A stretch of 64,000 bases of DNA from Enoplosus armatus (GCF_043641665.1 NC_092182.1:11284956-11348955); one strand, 5' to 3'; shown: positions 12,901 to 25,059, counted from the first letter of the stretch. Program-made: numbers and translations. The notes: a model not told the origin generated them from the sequence alone.

Positions 12901-15208
12901 CATCAAACGGTTTGTTTGTCTTATACACTTCATCTCTACAAAAATGAGCCTTCCAATAACATGCGACCACAATCTATCTCAAGCAATTAGGTGGTCCATA
13001 TAAACAGATGTGGCCCTCATTCATTCCACTTTCACAATTTAGTCATGTTGTATTTAAGTCCTGAGCATGACAGGAGCAGGGCCACACTGACAGACTGAAA
13101 TGCTTGTTATTGTTGCAGTAAATGGTAAACAGTCGATGAGAGTTTGAGACTGAGATGTGCTCTTTTGTACAGGCTGAGAAAAAAAAACGTAGAGACTCCG
13201 TACGTCGTGCTCATGTCCTTACTGGAGGGCCACGTTTCACCCAGTGAGAGACAGAACACCGAGTTGGCTGCCGTAACCACTGAGCGCTGGTACGTGGCAC
13301 CAGGCGTACGCAGAGAAGAGATTCGCCAGAATGGACTTGTAGGGACGTTGTTTTTACCGCCCGGTGAGCACAAGATTTGAAGCATTCATTCACAAATTTT
13401 TAGGCCACCTTGAAAAGACTGTGTCCTCTGATCAGCACCAACTGCTCTGGTTTCCTGCAGGCCCAGGCCCATTTCCAGCCATGTTGGACCTGTGGGGAAT
13501 GGGTGGAGGACTGCCAGAGTACCGCTCCGCCCTGTTTGCATCCAGAGGCTATGCTAGCCTGTCCCTTGCCTACGTAGGGCACAAAGAGTTGCCGGGCTCA
13601 CAACACAGCATCAATGTTGGTGATTCATATTTCAAGGTAAGTTAAGATGCAGGCTTTACTTTATCCCATGCGGCTGTTCATTTCTGTATTATGTGTTCAT
13701 CTCACTTTAATTATTTTGTCATTCCCTCAAAATATCTATTTTTTTTAATGGACAGTCAGCATTCCACCTACTTCAAGATCATCATCAGGTCTGTGCCGAC
13801 AGAGTTGGGATCATCGGTCTCTCCTTTGGAGTCTACCTGACTCTTCGAATTGCCACTCATACTGGTGTCAAAGTATGTCAGAAAGGCCTATCTGTGTCAT
13901 CCATTTCTAACTCTACAGTTTGATCAATACATAGACTTTTTATTTTTTAAGTTTGGCGAGCTAGTAGGATGACGTTCACATTGACGTTCAACAATTTGTG
14001 TTCTCCTCTCAAGCCGTCCTGTTTGATTTGTATCAATGGCCCGGTAGGAAGTACCATCAAGCTCTCAGATGCAAATGGCAGGACTGAACCGTTTGAGAGG
14101 TAAATGGTAATTAAAGATGCAACTTGTACAATATTATTATTAAGACATCACTTTGGAATTATTACACAAATCCATCTGATCTGATCGGGTCTGAAGAACT
14201 CTTTTTTGTCTTGTAGATTAAAAGCTCATTGTTCATTTAATCTTATCGATTGAGATCTACTAAAGTAGCATTTCTGATATTCACCCTGGACTTTTCTCTG
14301 TTAACTTTTAGTCACCAGAAATATTGGACGTATGATGATCAAGGCCATGTCAGTTTCAGAGACATCTCCTTGCCTGCTAACCTTTCCCCTGAGAGCAAAG
14401 TGAAGGTGATGTGAAAGACTTAACGCACACACTGTACACACAAACACACACACGCTTGAAGAATATCACATCAACATGCAGATCGATATCAATTAATATC
14501 AATGAGAGAAACCAGAATGACATGTTGTGTTTTTGCAGTTGGAGCACCTCGACTGTCCATTAATGTACATAGTGGGGGAAGATGACCTGAGCGCTTCAAG
14601 CATAGAGAACGCAAACCTGGTAGATTGTCTTATTTTCAGTATTACAAATTATTGATGTTGGAAAGCACTTATTAAGTAGTCCTAGACCATATTATTTATA
14701 GTGTTTTGTTTTGTTATGTATTTGGTATTTGTTAAGTCATTTGATTTTTAAACGCGTTAGCTGTGAGAGTCACTGTAACGCTCTTGTATGAACTTGTTTA
14801 TGGGCTCACCTTACAGTTACTGGTTGTTGTTAAAGCACTGTATTATTGGTCATCAGATCGAGGAAACCCTGCAGGCTGCAGGTAAAGCTCAGCTGTTCAC
14901 TCGTTTGTCGTACCCCGGTGCTGGTCACCTGATTGAGCCGCCTTACACACCAAATTCAAGAGCGTCCCTGTGGAGCGTCAAACCACAAAAACGTGAGTCT
15001 GATCCCAGAGATCCTATTTTATACTTGTTGTCATTACATTGTTAATATGAGACTGTAATACTGAATTTGTACTATTATGGAAAGTAATAATTTTCTCTCT
15101 GTTGCAGGGATCACTCTGTGGGGAGGTCACCTCGCACCCCACGCTGCTGCCCAGGAAGATGCCTGGAAGAAGGTCCTGGATTTTATGGAAAGTAATCTGA
15201 GACGGTGA
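9958..15208 (+). CDS. Acyl-CoA thioesterase of the ACOT/BAAT family
   Basis: Eleven coding exons join in frame to 466 residues: 9958-10066, 12204-12413, 12748-12847, 13173-13363, 13461-13636, 13756-13872, 14014-14099, 14312-14405, 14539-14619, 14857-14992, 15108-15208. Order: about 50 N-terminal residues with basic and hydrophobic character (possible mitochondrial presequence), an N-terminal Acyl-CoA thioesterase domain (MGLLWGL, ERWYVAPGVRREEI, GTLFLPPG), then an alpha/beta hydrolase domain. The nucleophile elbow is GLSFG with Ser about 285; the acid fits VGEDD (about 376) and the base GAGHLIEPPY (His about 412). BAAT has Cys at the elbow, so Ser favours thioester hydrolysis of fatty acyl-CoA over amino-acid conjugation. 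There is no peroxisomal SKL-type end. Intron 3 has a GC donor. Which fish ACOT paralog this is cannot be told from here. Confidence 0.9.
10526..10614. repeat. Perfect inverted repeat: 40-bp arms, 9-base spacer
   Basis: Left arm 10526-10565 and right arm 10575-10614 are exact reverse complements over 40 bases; the spacer 10566-10574 is TACAGGAAC. Extending one base outward breaks the pairing (G versus T). It lies in intron 1 of the thioesterase gene, inside the LINE-derived region, and would fold into a perfect stem if transcribed. Confidence 0.95.
10835..10934 (+). mobile_element. Truncated LINE 3' tail (L2-like), plus strand
   Basis: AATTTCCCCCCGGGGATCAA followed by TAAAGTATTTCTGATTCTG and five GATTCT units. 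This tail structure, a GC stem then AATAAAG then a short tandem repeat, is characteristic of fish L2-type LINEs. It interrupts the minus-strand LINE around it. A second copy of the tail is at 16.9 kb. Confidence 0.75.
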
Positions 15209-15523
15209 ATCTGTGAATCTAGATAGAAAATACCCTGCAGAGAACTGGGGGATGAAATAGAAGTGTGTTGTTTTTAGATGTAAAGGACCTCCTAGAACTC
15301 ACTTCACTCATTCACATTTAGCTGCAGATTCCCCACAAGGGGGAACTATTTGGTTGTTGAAGCAGTTCTTAACCTGCCAACCAAAACCTCCAGAGGGGAA
15401 GGAAGTTGATGTGATATGATATTGTCCAGTTTCAGGTGCTTTACCTCAGTGACACTGTGTGTCCTTGTTATGGTAAATGTATGGTTCTTTATGTGTTGTC
15501 ATACATTTTTATTTTATGCAACA

Positions 15524-15529
15524 AATAAA
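15524..15529 (+). terminator. Candidate polyadenylation signal of the thioesterase gene
   Basis: AATAAA 316 bases after the stop codon on the coding strand, in a T/A-rich context. It is the first canonical signal after the gene. Confidence 0.45.
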
Positions 15530-15549
15530 TACTTATAATACAAAACAAA

Positions 15550-16145
15550 AGATGTAACAAAGATCCAAGTTGGTCAAAATCTGTGTTATTGTTTTTATTA
15601 TTTTTACTCTCTGTGCTTTTGTGTGTGCCCTTTATTAACATGTTAGTGCATACACATATAGACACTATGAACATGCGAACAAAGTCAACAGATGATGTTG
15701 ATTTACAAAACATTAAAGGACACAGATAAGTAACAGGGGATAGCATGTGAACAAAAAATGATAATGGGATGCTACAGCCAAGGAATACGGTCAGTGTGGT
15801 GGTGACTTTTACCCCAGAAATGTTGTATCGGTGGACAGAGCCAGAGTGCGTGGAGGTAATCGTCAGTGGTGTTGAGTGTACAATGAGTGCATATGTCTGA
15901 TTATGTGCATCTTGTGCTGTGTGAATGATCTTGTATTGTATTAGCCTTATGTTGGTATTCCCTGACATGCTGAAGATGTTATTACAGATTTGATTCCAAA
16001 AGTGGTTATTGGTGCAGATGTTGAGGTCTTTTTCCCATTTGTTTATTGGAATATGAGGTGCATGGGTAGAGTCGGTGGAAGATATACGTTTATACAGTAT
16101 TGGGAGTGGTTTGTTTGATTTTGCAATATTATTGATACTGTCCAA
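15550..16145 (-). mobile_element. L1-like LINE ORF2 C-terminal fragment
   Basis: A minus-strand open frame reads INKWEKDLNI, FWNQICNNIFSMSGNTNIRL and IQYKIIHTAQ. This matches the pattern of the C-terminal part of fish L1-type ORF2 proteins (W..D L, W..IC, IRLIQYK..HR). The open frame runs on past 15550 without further similarity. No catalytic region is present, so this is a 5'-truncated or otherwise partial copy between two convergent genes. Confidence 0.65.
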
Positions 16146-16339
16146 TAGTGGTGGTTGTTCCAGGTGTGTGCTAGAGATCTATTTTTGCCTTGATTGAATG
16201 TTTTAATTGGAGGTATTGTAAGTATTGTTGTTTCTCGGTGCCATATATGTCAATAAGCTGAAGTCTGGATTGTGCCAGACGTCACTGGATTGTGCATTTA
16301 TTGTTTTTATTTTATGTGCTTCTGCTTGCTTTTATTGTC

Positions 16340-16440
16340 TTTTTTATTATTTGTTTCTTGTGCTTTTGCCTGTGAACCCTGTAAAGCACTTTGGGTTGAC
16401 TTTGGTTATGAAATGTGCTATATAAATAAGTTTTCCTTGC
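16340..16440 (+). mobile_element. LINE-type 3' tail
   Basis: CCTGTAAAGCACTTTGGGTT followed by GAAATGTGCTATATAAATAA and a G/T-rich end. This AGCACTTTGGG...GTGCTATATAAATAA block recurs at the 3' ends of fish retroelements. Only the tail is seen, in the 3' flank of the S100B-like gene. Confidence 0.55.
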
Positions 16441-16538
16441 CTTGTTCATGTATAACAATCACTCAGTCCCACTTAAAACATTCAGACACTGTTTCTGTGA
16501 TCCTCAGGTTTTTAGTGAGTAATGAGTACACATGCTAA

Positions 16539-17416
16539 CTATTCATTGTGGCTTGGGAGGAAGAGTTCCTGGCATGCTGAGGTGACCATGGCGATGAGGG
16601 CGATGAACTCTTTGAAGTCAATCTCCAGGTCTCCGTTCTGGTCGAGGTCCGCGAAGAGCTCATCCAGAGTTTCATTCTCTTGGATTTTCTGTTCAGCAGG
16701 AAAATTTTATGAAAGTGAAACATTTGCAGGAAATGGACGACCAGTAATGTTACAGTCGCTCCTGTTTGTTTTCTCATTGTTTCTTACTTTTCTCCTTTAT
16801 TCCTTTATTAACTCCTAATTCATTTATTTTTTTAAATAATGACTTTTGATTTCTTATTTTTTATATCTTATTTTTGTACATACTCTTATTTCTAAATTTA
16901 TGCTACTTTCTACTCTTGAATGGGAGCACCGGTACTGTATAATTTCCCCCCGGGGATCAATAAAGTTTTAAATTTCTGATTCTGATTCTGATGTTTCAGT
17001 TTATATCAGATCTGACAACCGACTGATCGATGGACCAACCAAAACAGACATCCCAAGAGTGCTAGAGCATTTTTTTTTCAACATATCCAAGTATGTAATT
17101 TACAGTAACACTAATTGTAACGGTGACGCACAGTGTTCTCAAAGTAGACATGAAAATGACACATGCTTGGTAAGAGCCCATTACATTTAAGCTGTTTTTT
17201 ATGAGTCATTACAGGCATTATACTGTAGTAGTGTAGAAGTGCTGCCATAAACATGCCGATTTTTACACTTTTAGTTCCATAACTTACCATTATGAAATGA
17301 CTCATCTCATTGTTGATAAGCGCTTTGAGCTCTGCTTTCTTCAGCTTGCACTTGTGACCCGAATATTTGTGGAAAACTCTGATAATAGTGACCATGCCGC
17401 TCTCCAGGTCTGACAT
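16539..17416 (-). CDS. s100b: S100B-like EF-hand calcium-binding protein
   Basis: Two coding exons, 17288-17416 and 16539-16688, join in frame to 92 residues, the usual S100B length. It starts MSDLESGMVTIIRVFHKYSG; the second half reads LDELFADLDQNGDLEIDF then FKEFIALIAMVTSACQELF, ending PSHNE. The C-terminal EF loop is canonical: Asp, Asn, Asp, Glu and Glu at positions 1, 3, 5, 7 and 12. The N-terminal S100-type loop is shorter than usual: SGHKCKLKKAE is about three residues shorter than the SGREGDKHKLKKSE form. From the family: a small homodimer that opens on Ca2+ binding and docks target peptides; S100B is typical of glia. The exact S100 paralog is less certain than the family. Donor is GTAAGT. 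The 5' UTR exon was not resolved. Confidence 0.8.
16780..16992 (+). mobile_element. Truncated L2-like LINE 3' end in the S100B-like gene intron
   Basis: Ends with AATTTCCCCCCGGGGATCAA, TAAAG and ATTTCTGATTCTGATTCTGA, the same tail as at 10.8-10.9 kb. The left part is T-rich with GGGAGCACCGGTACTGTATA just before the tail. It is inserted opposite to the host gene. Confidence 0.7.
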
Positions 17417-17429
17417 ACTTTCCTTTGAG

Positions 17430-18800
17430 GCCTGCAGCAAACAATTTAAATCAATTCCCAATGCACGATCATATGTCTTACACATAAGGATGATGTGATA
17501 GAGATCTTACTTTTTCTGTATGTTTTTATACATTAAATACATTGTAAGATGATGCATGCATTTAACTTACTGAATTATGTTATTAGCGTCTAGGAATAGA
17601 TTTAAAATCTATAGAAATAAACCATTTACCTCAAACATTTAGTCTTTCTTACCTTCATCTGAAGAAACACCCCTGTCTTGTAAGGATCCTAAGTGCAACT
17701 GATGGCTTATAACGCAGTGTGATGACTGCCTCACCCAGTTTACTGTGCAAACTAAACTGTATTGATCAACCACACGAAGGCTTCTCATCTGCCATACATT
17801 ACATAATGGACAACTAATGGACATCAGTGGTCAGAGCCTTGACCGAAAGCCATTTGTTCATAAAAAAAAATGTGTCATTTCACTGATCAAGTTCTCCATT
17901 TCGCCCAGTGTGTGTGTGTGTGAGAGAGAGCCTGTATATGAACTTAGTAATGGGTGCATTATTCTGTTTTCATTTCCGTCCCTGTTACTTGTGGTCTGTT
18001 CACGGCACTGTTTTAAGGATCCACATTGTGTGCTTTGAGTCTTGTAAACTTAAGCAGACTCTTGATTAGTTCCCTGTAATTTCTAGCATGTTCAGTGCTT
18101 CGTATACAGTGAAAGACAAAAAAGAAAAATGCCAACAGAACAGTTCTAGGGGCACAAATAATTTCAAAGCCTATGGTTGTAGATGACCCTTTATAAATCT
18201 GTGTGAGAAATTAAAGGTTGTGAATGTGTAGACAAGATTTGTTGTTGTAGAAAATAATTGCATTAATTATATGTGACACTGAAGTTATTTGTGCACACAA
18301 ATTTAAGATACAAATACAAATGTTTTTCTCTCATTTTGGCTGTTAAACAACTACAAAACAAGTGGTATTGTTTAGGTTTCATAGAGAACAGACTGTAGCT
18401 TCTATAGTATTCCTCTAACAGTGCTGATAGCTTCACTTTTGAAGAGCTCTAAAGAGTTAAAAACAGTGCTCTTTCAGAGGTATACAGGACCGGAGAGGAG
18501 ACAGACTGAGTCACCTTTCTCATTTCTTATAATCTGCAGATAAGATTACTCAGACTTAGTTACATAATTATTAGATTTGTAGTGAATATGGGATGAAAAC
18601 GTACGAAATGTGTTTCCTGACAATAAGTCAGCCGCCCTTCTAGTTCCTGGGAACTTCAATTTTAAATGGACCCATTAAAAAAGATAATTATGTGGTGGTT
18701 GCAAGATGATTTAATGGGTATGAAAGAACAAATAATATATCTGATACACAAAATGATGTGTACTAATTTAGATTTTTCTCTATTATGCTTTTTTGTGAAA
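17430..18800. other. No coding feature recognised
   Basis: AT-rich sequence upstream of the S100B-like gene, which is on the minus strand, so its promoter and noncoding first exon are probably here. A minus-strand CAGATGAAG|GTAAGAAA near 17645-17660 is a possible 5' UTR exon donor. A short GT/GA run lies near 17908-17930. Confidence 0.4.
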
Positions 18801-19420
18801 TATTGTAAAGAAGCTCCAAGCGGCAAGACGCTACATGTGGATGAGTTTCACCCTGAGATGCTGAGGCTCTGGACGCTGTTGGGCTGTCTTGGCTGACACG
18901 CCTCTTCAGTGTCTGTGGAGTTTGGGGACAGTGCCTGAGGAACAGCATACAGGGCTGGTGGTTCCCATTTTTAAAAATGGGGACCAGAGGGTGTGCTCCA
19001 ATTATCAGGGTATCACACTGTTCAGCCTCCCTGGGAAAGCTAATGCCAGGGTGCTGGAAAGGAGGCTCCAACCGATTATTGAACCTCAGATCCAGGAGAA
19101 GCAATGCAGATTCCGTCCTTGTCGTGGGACAGTGGACCGGTTCTTTACCCTTGCAGGGTTGTTGGGAGTGTCATGGGAGTTTGCTCATCCAGTCTACATG
19201 TCTTTTGTGGACTTGGAGAAGGTTTATGACTGTTCCCCCCAGGGAGTCCTGTGGGGGGTATTGTGATAGTATGGGGTACAACAAGCCTGTGTCTGTATAT
19301 TCTCAGTAGGAAGTCAAAGGTGTTTTCAGTAGATGTTGGCCTCTGCCATGGTTGTGCTGGGTTGTGATCGTCATGGACAGGATCTCAAGGCGCAGCAATC
19401 AGCTAAATGAACATATGGAG
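18800..19420 (+). mobile_element. Non-LTR retrotransposon reverse transcriptase fragment, degenerate
   Basis: One frame carries VVPIFKNGDQRVCSNYQGIT, LFSLPGKANARVLERRL, QCRFRPCRGTVDRFFTL and YMSFVDLEKVYDCSPQGVLW. These are the NYRGI, RPGRGT and FVDLEKAFD blocks of a fish LINE reverse transcriptase. The part before 18895 (KTLHVDEFHPEML) is in another frame, and the part after 19270 (VDVGLCHGC, like VGLRQGC) is frame-shifted and broken. The YADD-type catalytic block is not seen. It is a dead copy between the S100B-like gene and inpp1. Confidence 0.85.
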
Positions 19421-19679
19421 GCCAGTTGGATTAAACAGACATATCTGAATAAATATTGCATTGTTTGCTCACATGCACGATAAGTTTTAAGGCTAAAGGA
19501 CGTGCCCCACTTTACCAACAAAAGTGTCACTCAACCACAAAATTACACAGGGTGACAGATGGAGTTAATGTCAATATAACATCAGTTTAGTTGGACTGAA
19601 CAAACTGTTTGAGGATAAAGAGGTATTTGCCAAAAACGGTCCCACTTTACGTGAGATCACGCTACAATTTCCGGAAGCT

Positions 19680-20047
19680 TGAATTTCACATTTGCAGTTG
19701 AACGCACCGCGGCTACGTTTCCTGTTGTCCGTACCTTATAGAACTTACTTACCGTGCTATCTCTGGCTGCGCGCCTGTCTGAACCTTGTGATTGGCGGCC
19801 TAGATGTGAGAAGACCGTCCGCCCTTCCTGCTGTAGGAAACTCGCACTGACGTAAAGAAACCAGAGCAGACTGAGCCCAGTGTTAATTAAGCGCCTTATA
19901 ACCACTGTTTTACTGAAACTCGTCGTCCTCTCAACATCCCCGTCTCGCTGAATTATCCGTGTTTGGTGACTACAGGTCGGACAGGAAAACACAGCCACCG
20001 AGAGCGACAGGCGAGAGGAAAATAAGCAGTGTGTAACCTGGGTTTTG
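19680..20047 (+). promoter_or_regulatory. Probable inpp1 promoter and noncoding first exon
   Basis: CpG-richer than its surroundings. An exon ending ...GGGTTTTG at 20047 before GTAAGG would fit a 5' UTR exon, spliced to the first coding exon at 20740. The start site itself cannot be placed. Confidence 0.35.
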
Positions 20048-20741
20048 GTAAGGTTTCACTCATTTCACAGTGTGTGTTTTTTTAGTCCCGCTGACGTTTT
20101 AATTCCTTTGGTACGTTATCTTAACTTCATAAATGCTAAGCTAACCCCTAGCAAACCTGCTCACTGGCATGTTAAGAGCAGTAACGTTAATATAGTTAGT
20201 TGACTGGAGTAAAGTTGTGTGCAGTTACAAGTCAAAACAGCTAAATTGATGTTTAGCTTTCATGTTTTTCCATCCCCAGTGAACATACAGGCACTGTATT
20301 ATTCCTATCACATTACTAATAGCACTCAACAGTGTGTAGGTGGCACTCAGTAATCACTTTCACACACCCTATTGTGTTTTTTGGTGTTTTTTCTTCCATA
20401 ATTTTACTACAAGATGACAGTTTTGCATACTTATTATTTAAATAATTATTTGGGATAACTGAAGTCTTTTTTTTTTCTTTTTTTTTCGAGAGGATTGTGA
20501 GCTGCATGTCTGTTAGGCATTTGACTTCAGCAGAGAAACTCTGCGGGTTCACATGCAAAGACCTGAAGCCACATCCCTCCCTCCCACACTTGTCTTTTTT
20601 CAGAAATGCCCTGTTTTCATTTTGAGGCTATAATTAGCTCAGTGTGTGAACGTGTAACCTCCCTCGTCTCCTTTTCTCTCTCACACGCAGTTTCCATCTC
20701 TGTGTTGACTAAACCATCTCCTCTTTTTCCTCTGTTCAGGC

Positions 20742-23700
20742 ATGGCTGATCTGCTGAGGCTGCTGCTCCGGGTGGCTGAGAAAGCGGCTAACGTGGCTCG
20801 GGTCTGCAGGCAGGAGGCTCCCCTCTTTCAGCTCCTCGTGCAAGAGAAGACCGGAGATGACAAGAACAAGAAGTTCGTCCAGGACTTCAAGACGCTTGCC
20901 GACGTGGTGATCCAGGAGATGATCCGTCATGATGTTGGTGCTCAGGTAGGAGAAGTCAGCGTGAAGTCTGGACCGTCTCAATGAACTGGAGTTGAACTGT
21001 GTGTTGGATTGTAATCTTGTCCTATCCGTTGTTTTGTTCAGTTCCCTGAGATGGCGAGCTTCATTCATGGAGAGGAGTCCAACAAGTTTGAAAATGGGCT
21101 TGGTAATTACTCAATATTACACTTAACACACCACATGTTCATGTTTTCTTGCAAACATTGGATGTGAATGACTTTGAGGTCAAAGCAGACTTTATTTTGA
21201 AGGTAACTTCATGTGCACAACCACAGTGTTTAGACAGATTGGGATTATATACAAGAAAATCTCTAGTCTGTAGCCGGTACACTGGGTCCATATCCTGAAG
21301 CATGTGTTTGGGGTCAGTTAGGATCATGCATGGGAATATCATCAATCTAGCACTGAATCCCTGAGCTCGAACGCTATGAGGAGACGGAAGTCATACAACA
21401 ATACTGGTTTAGCGACTTGGCCTAGAGGTCCCACAGGGGCCCCCAAAGTCCCAGGTTCACTGCATATCAGTTGGTTTTTTGGTATTTGATTGTTTACCTC
21501 CTAGTCGATATTAGGGCTTCAAATAACGATTAATTGTTTGATCTATAAAACGTCAGAAAATAGTGAAAAAAAACACAATTTCCTCGTGATGACAATTTCT
21601 AAACATGTTTTGTTTCATTCAACCAACAGTCCAAAACCCAAAGACATTCAGTTTACTATCACATGAGGCAAAGAAAATCAGCCATTCGTTACATTTGAGA
21701 AGCTGAAATTAATATTTGGCTTATTAAATTATTTTGTGTAACAGTCGATTATCAGAATAGTTGCTGAATGATTTTCTGTCGATCACTGTGTCTTGTTGAT
21801 ATTGTGGTCAGATGGTGCATATTCCTAAATAAAGCTGTATTTAATCAAATTAACGTAAGCGGACCTGAAGTATTTCAATAAAATTCAACTTGTTTTATTT
21901 GTAGTTTCCCTGATAAAAATGAAAGCTTTTTCCTGGGATGGGGGGTCATGAACCATGTGCTTCATACTGACTTTAGGGCGTCAACAGCAAAATGTGGAGA
22001 CGCAGCTGAGCACTCAGTGATAAACTGAAATAGAAACCTGATAATAATAATAAAAAGACTCTGGTGATTGTTGTGAGCTGCAGGAATATAGAAGCTTATA
22101 TTTGTTAGAATATTACTAGATAAGATTAAGAAGTGCTGTATAATAATAATCACTCTAAATACTAGGCGGACTAAAACTATGTTTGACCGACCTAATGATC
22201 TGTACTTGAACCTCACAGTGGCTGTATCATCTTTCATCTGTCAATCACAACATAAAGTGAACACATCAATGTGTCACTGTCCAAATATTTAAGCACGTGG
22301 CTTGTTGTACTGTGTAAATATTTAAAGTCATTTTATTAAGTAATCAAATGAAGCCTCGCTGGCTCTGCGTCACTCCAGGAGAGAGTGTGACGGTCACAGT
22401 GTGCAGTACGGAGGAGGAGACCGCCACGCTGCTGGCCTCGGTGCTGGACGGCGACCACACGGCGGCGTCTCTGCTGGCTCGCGCCATCCACCAAGACCCA
22501 GCGAGCATCGACGCCAACACCGACGGTCTGACGGTGCCCCTCAGCCCCTCTGAGCTCGGCATCTGGATCGACCCCATAGGTGAAACGCTGGCTGTTTTCC
22601 TGCTGTCTGCTACAGAAATTCAGAGAGTAGAGCCTCGGTGACAACTGTTTGTCTCTTGTTTTTTCATTAAGATGCCACCAGCCAGTACATAGAGGGCCGA
22701 GAGGAGGTGCTGGAGGACGGCCACCTGTTTCCTTCAGGTCTGCACTGTGCTTTGGTATTAATCGGGGTTTATCTCCGGAGCACAGGCGAGCCCGTCATGG
22801 GCGTCATCAACCAGCCGTTCAACTACAAAGATCCAGCAGGTGGAGGGTGAGTTAAAAACAGAAAACACAGAAACATTTCCTCTTCTATGCAACTTCATAG
22901 GGCGCTTTTGTTTTCTAAACAGTTTCATATCTTATCTAAATTAAATTTATGACATTCATTTATCAGACAGTTATTAATCATTTTAGTGTCTCTAGAATGT
23001 TTTGCCTGGCATTAAAAATCAAAACAGTTTCCTAACATTAGTATTGAAGTAAATTTTGCTTGTGTCATTGATCTAAATATACACTCAGTGTTCACTTTGT
23101 TAGGTACACTTGTACAACATCTCTACAGCCATAACAAGTTCACATTGTTCAGTTTTTGTTGGTGTAAATGTGTAAATGATATGTTTATTACCGACTTCTT
23201 GTACTTGACTGAGTTACACCTCTGAATTTAATGCAGTCCAGTACAACACCTCCTTTAACTGTGACCTCAGTGCTGAAACATATAGATTAATTAACACCTC
23301 TATGACAGTGTCAACAAATACTCAACATGACAAGCTGCATAAAAGCTGCTTTATGGCAGAACAGTTGTGTTGGATTGCATTAGATTGTACAGGTGTACAA
23401 AACAAATTGTGTTTCCACCACAGTTCTTAACTTTCTCTGGCAAATAGTCTGCAGCTGCTGAATATTTAGATAATGCTTTGATACGCAACAGATCCTTAAA
23501 ACCTATTAAAACTACCCATCGGGATCATCCAAATCAAACAGTTGTCTAATTATCTATTGCAAAGAATGATAAACATATCATATCACACTCTGTGTGTTTT
23601 ACCTCGAGCTACCGCTGCCTTTATGTTCATCTGACAGCATTTCAATTCGGACTTGTATGTCTTTCGTGTATCTTTACTGTATGTACCTTTCACTTTCTCT

Positions 23701-24759
23701 GTCTTCGTCTCTGGATCTTTCTCTTCTCCTCACGTGGCCAGAACTCATTGTTATAGCAGTTTTTTGCAGTTTGAGTCTGACCAGATACTCTACATGTCAG
23801 ATCTATTAGAAAACTGCGGAGAGTGTTTAGATGATGAGGTGACTCACTACCTGATGAAACTCCTGAACCTTGGGAAGAACTACGAAACCAAGATGTTATA
23901 AAATTGATTGCATGGCCAGCTTTTAACCTTAAAGCAGCTACAATCGATATTTTTATAGTAATGAATCAAATGAGAAAGTGAAAACGAGTGCTCACTCGTA
24001 GTGATGAAGGTAAAGAGAATTGTCACCTGAATCTGCAACTATCCCCTCAACTTTACAGAGCCTTACAGCGAGTTTCAGCTCATTGTTTATCTGTCCTGTG
24101 TGCATTTAGCAGCTAAAGAGCCAGAAGTTTCCCTCAGGAGTTAGTAGAGACCAAAAACAGTTAGTTAGAGTTAAAGGAGAGCAAATATTCAAGTCACATC
24201 CACCAGGTGGCCACAAACGCTCCAATGAATGATAAGGGTTAATGTTGTTAAACTAATTATTTGCGTTCACAGGTGGAGGGGGAAGCATTTCTGGGGGGTG
24301 TCCTGTGGCAGCGTCAACGTCTGCTCAGTGTCCCGGCCAAAAGATGGACCTGGGCTGTCTGTGGTGCTGAGCTCCAGTGAGAAGCAGGTGGTAAAGGAGG
24401 CCCTGACCACGCTGTGTGGCCCTGACAAGCTGATGTACGCCTCTGGAGCCGGCTACAAGATCCTGTGTGTCATTCAGGGCCTGACTGACGTCTACGTCCT
24501 CTCAGAGGGAAGCACCTTTAAGTGGGACTCCTGCGCTCCTCACGCCCTGCTCCGAGCCCTCGGAGGGGGGGTGGTGGACCTGACCAAGAGTCTACAGTCC
24601 AGCTCTGGAGCGCAGCATCAGCAGACAGAACTGACCTATCACCAGCCTTACACTGAGTGTAAAGGAGCAGACCGCTGGGCTAACCACGGCGGCCTGGTGG
24701 CTTATCGAGACTGTTCTCAGCTGCGTAGCGTCACGGGAGCTCTGAAAGGCAAGCTGTAG
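20742..24759 (+). CDS. inpp1: Inositol polyphosphate 1-phosphatase
   Basis: Five coding exons, 20742-20945, 21042-21102, 22379-22579, 22672-22846 and 24273-24759, join in frame to 375 residues (human about 399). The start ATG follows an acceptor (TTCAG|GCATG). It matches INPP1 throughout: KNKKFVQDFKTLADVVIQEM, GEES at 78-81 (metal-binding Glu79/80), WIDPIDATSQYI with Asp153 and Asp156, and FKWDSCAPHALLRALGGG with the third metal Asp at about 299. These define the lithium-sensitive, Mg2+-dependent phosphatase family. Known role: removes the 1-phosphate of Ins(1,4)P2 and Ins(1,3,4)P3 in cytosolic inositol recycling. It is shorter than human mainly in the linker after the VINQPF region. Intron 4 is the largest. 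It is convergent with dnajc14. Confidence 0.97.
21505..21790. repeat. hAT-like non-autonomous element, copy 1 (inpp1 intron)
   Basis: Begins GGGCTTCAAATAACGATTAA, carries CTATAAAACGTCAGAAAATA and CAAAGACATTCAGTTTACTA, and ends TCGATTATCAGAATAGTTGC. This is the common fish element whose ends contain ATCGATTA-type motifs. An antisense relative is at 33.4-33.8 kb and an end fragment at 8.2 kb. Confidence 0.6.
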
Positions 24760-25046
24760 ATGAAAGGGCAGAGGATGTATTCAGCACAAGTTGACAAGTT
24801 GTTGTTGCATTTATGATCATATTCATGTTTTCTATATTAGTAGAGGGAGAAGGATGGGGCACGGGAGGAAGTATTTCAATTATAAATAATACTGTCTTAT
24901 TTTTAACCAGATATATCTGCAAGTGTGTATATTACTAGATGAACATCCGGTCTGGGCCAAATAATATTTTCAAATGCTGTTTTTTTCAGTAATTCTGGAG
25001 GGCGTTAATTATGGGGGGGGGGGGTTCATATGATTCATTTGGGAAC

Positions 25047-25052
25047 AATAAA
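25047..25052 (+). terminator. Candidate inpp1 polyadenylation signal
   Basis: AATAAA 288 bases after the stop codon on the coding strand. A run of 12 G (25013-25024) lies about 20 bases before it. Confidence 0.5.
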
Positions 25053-25059
25053 CAAACGA

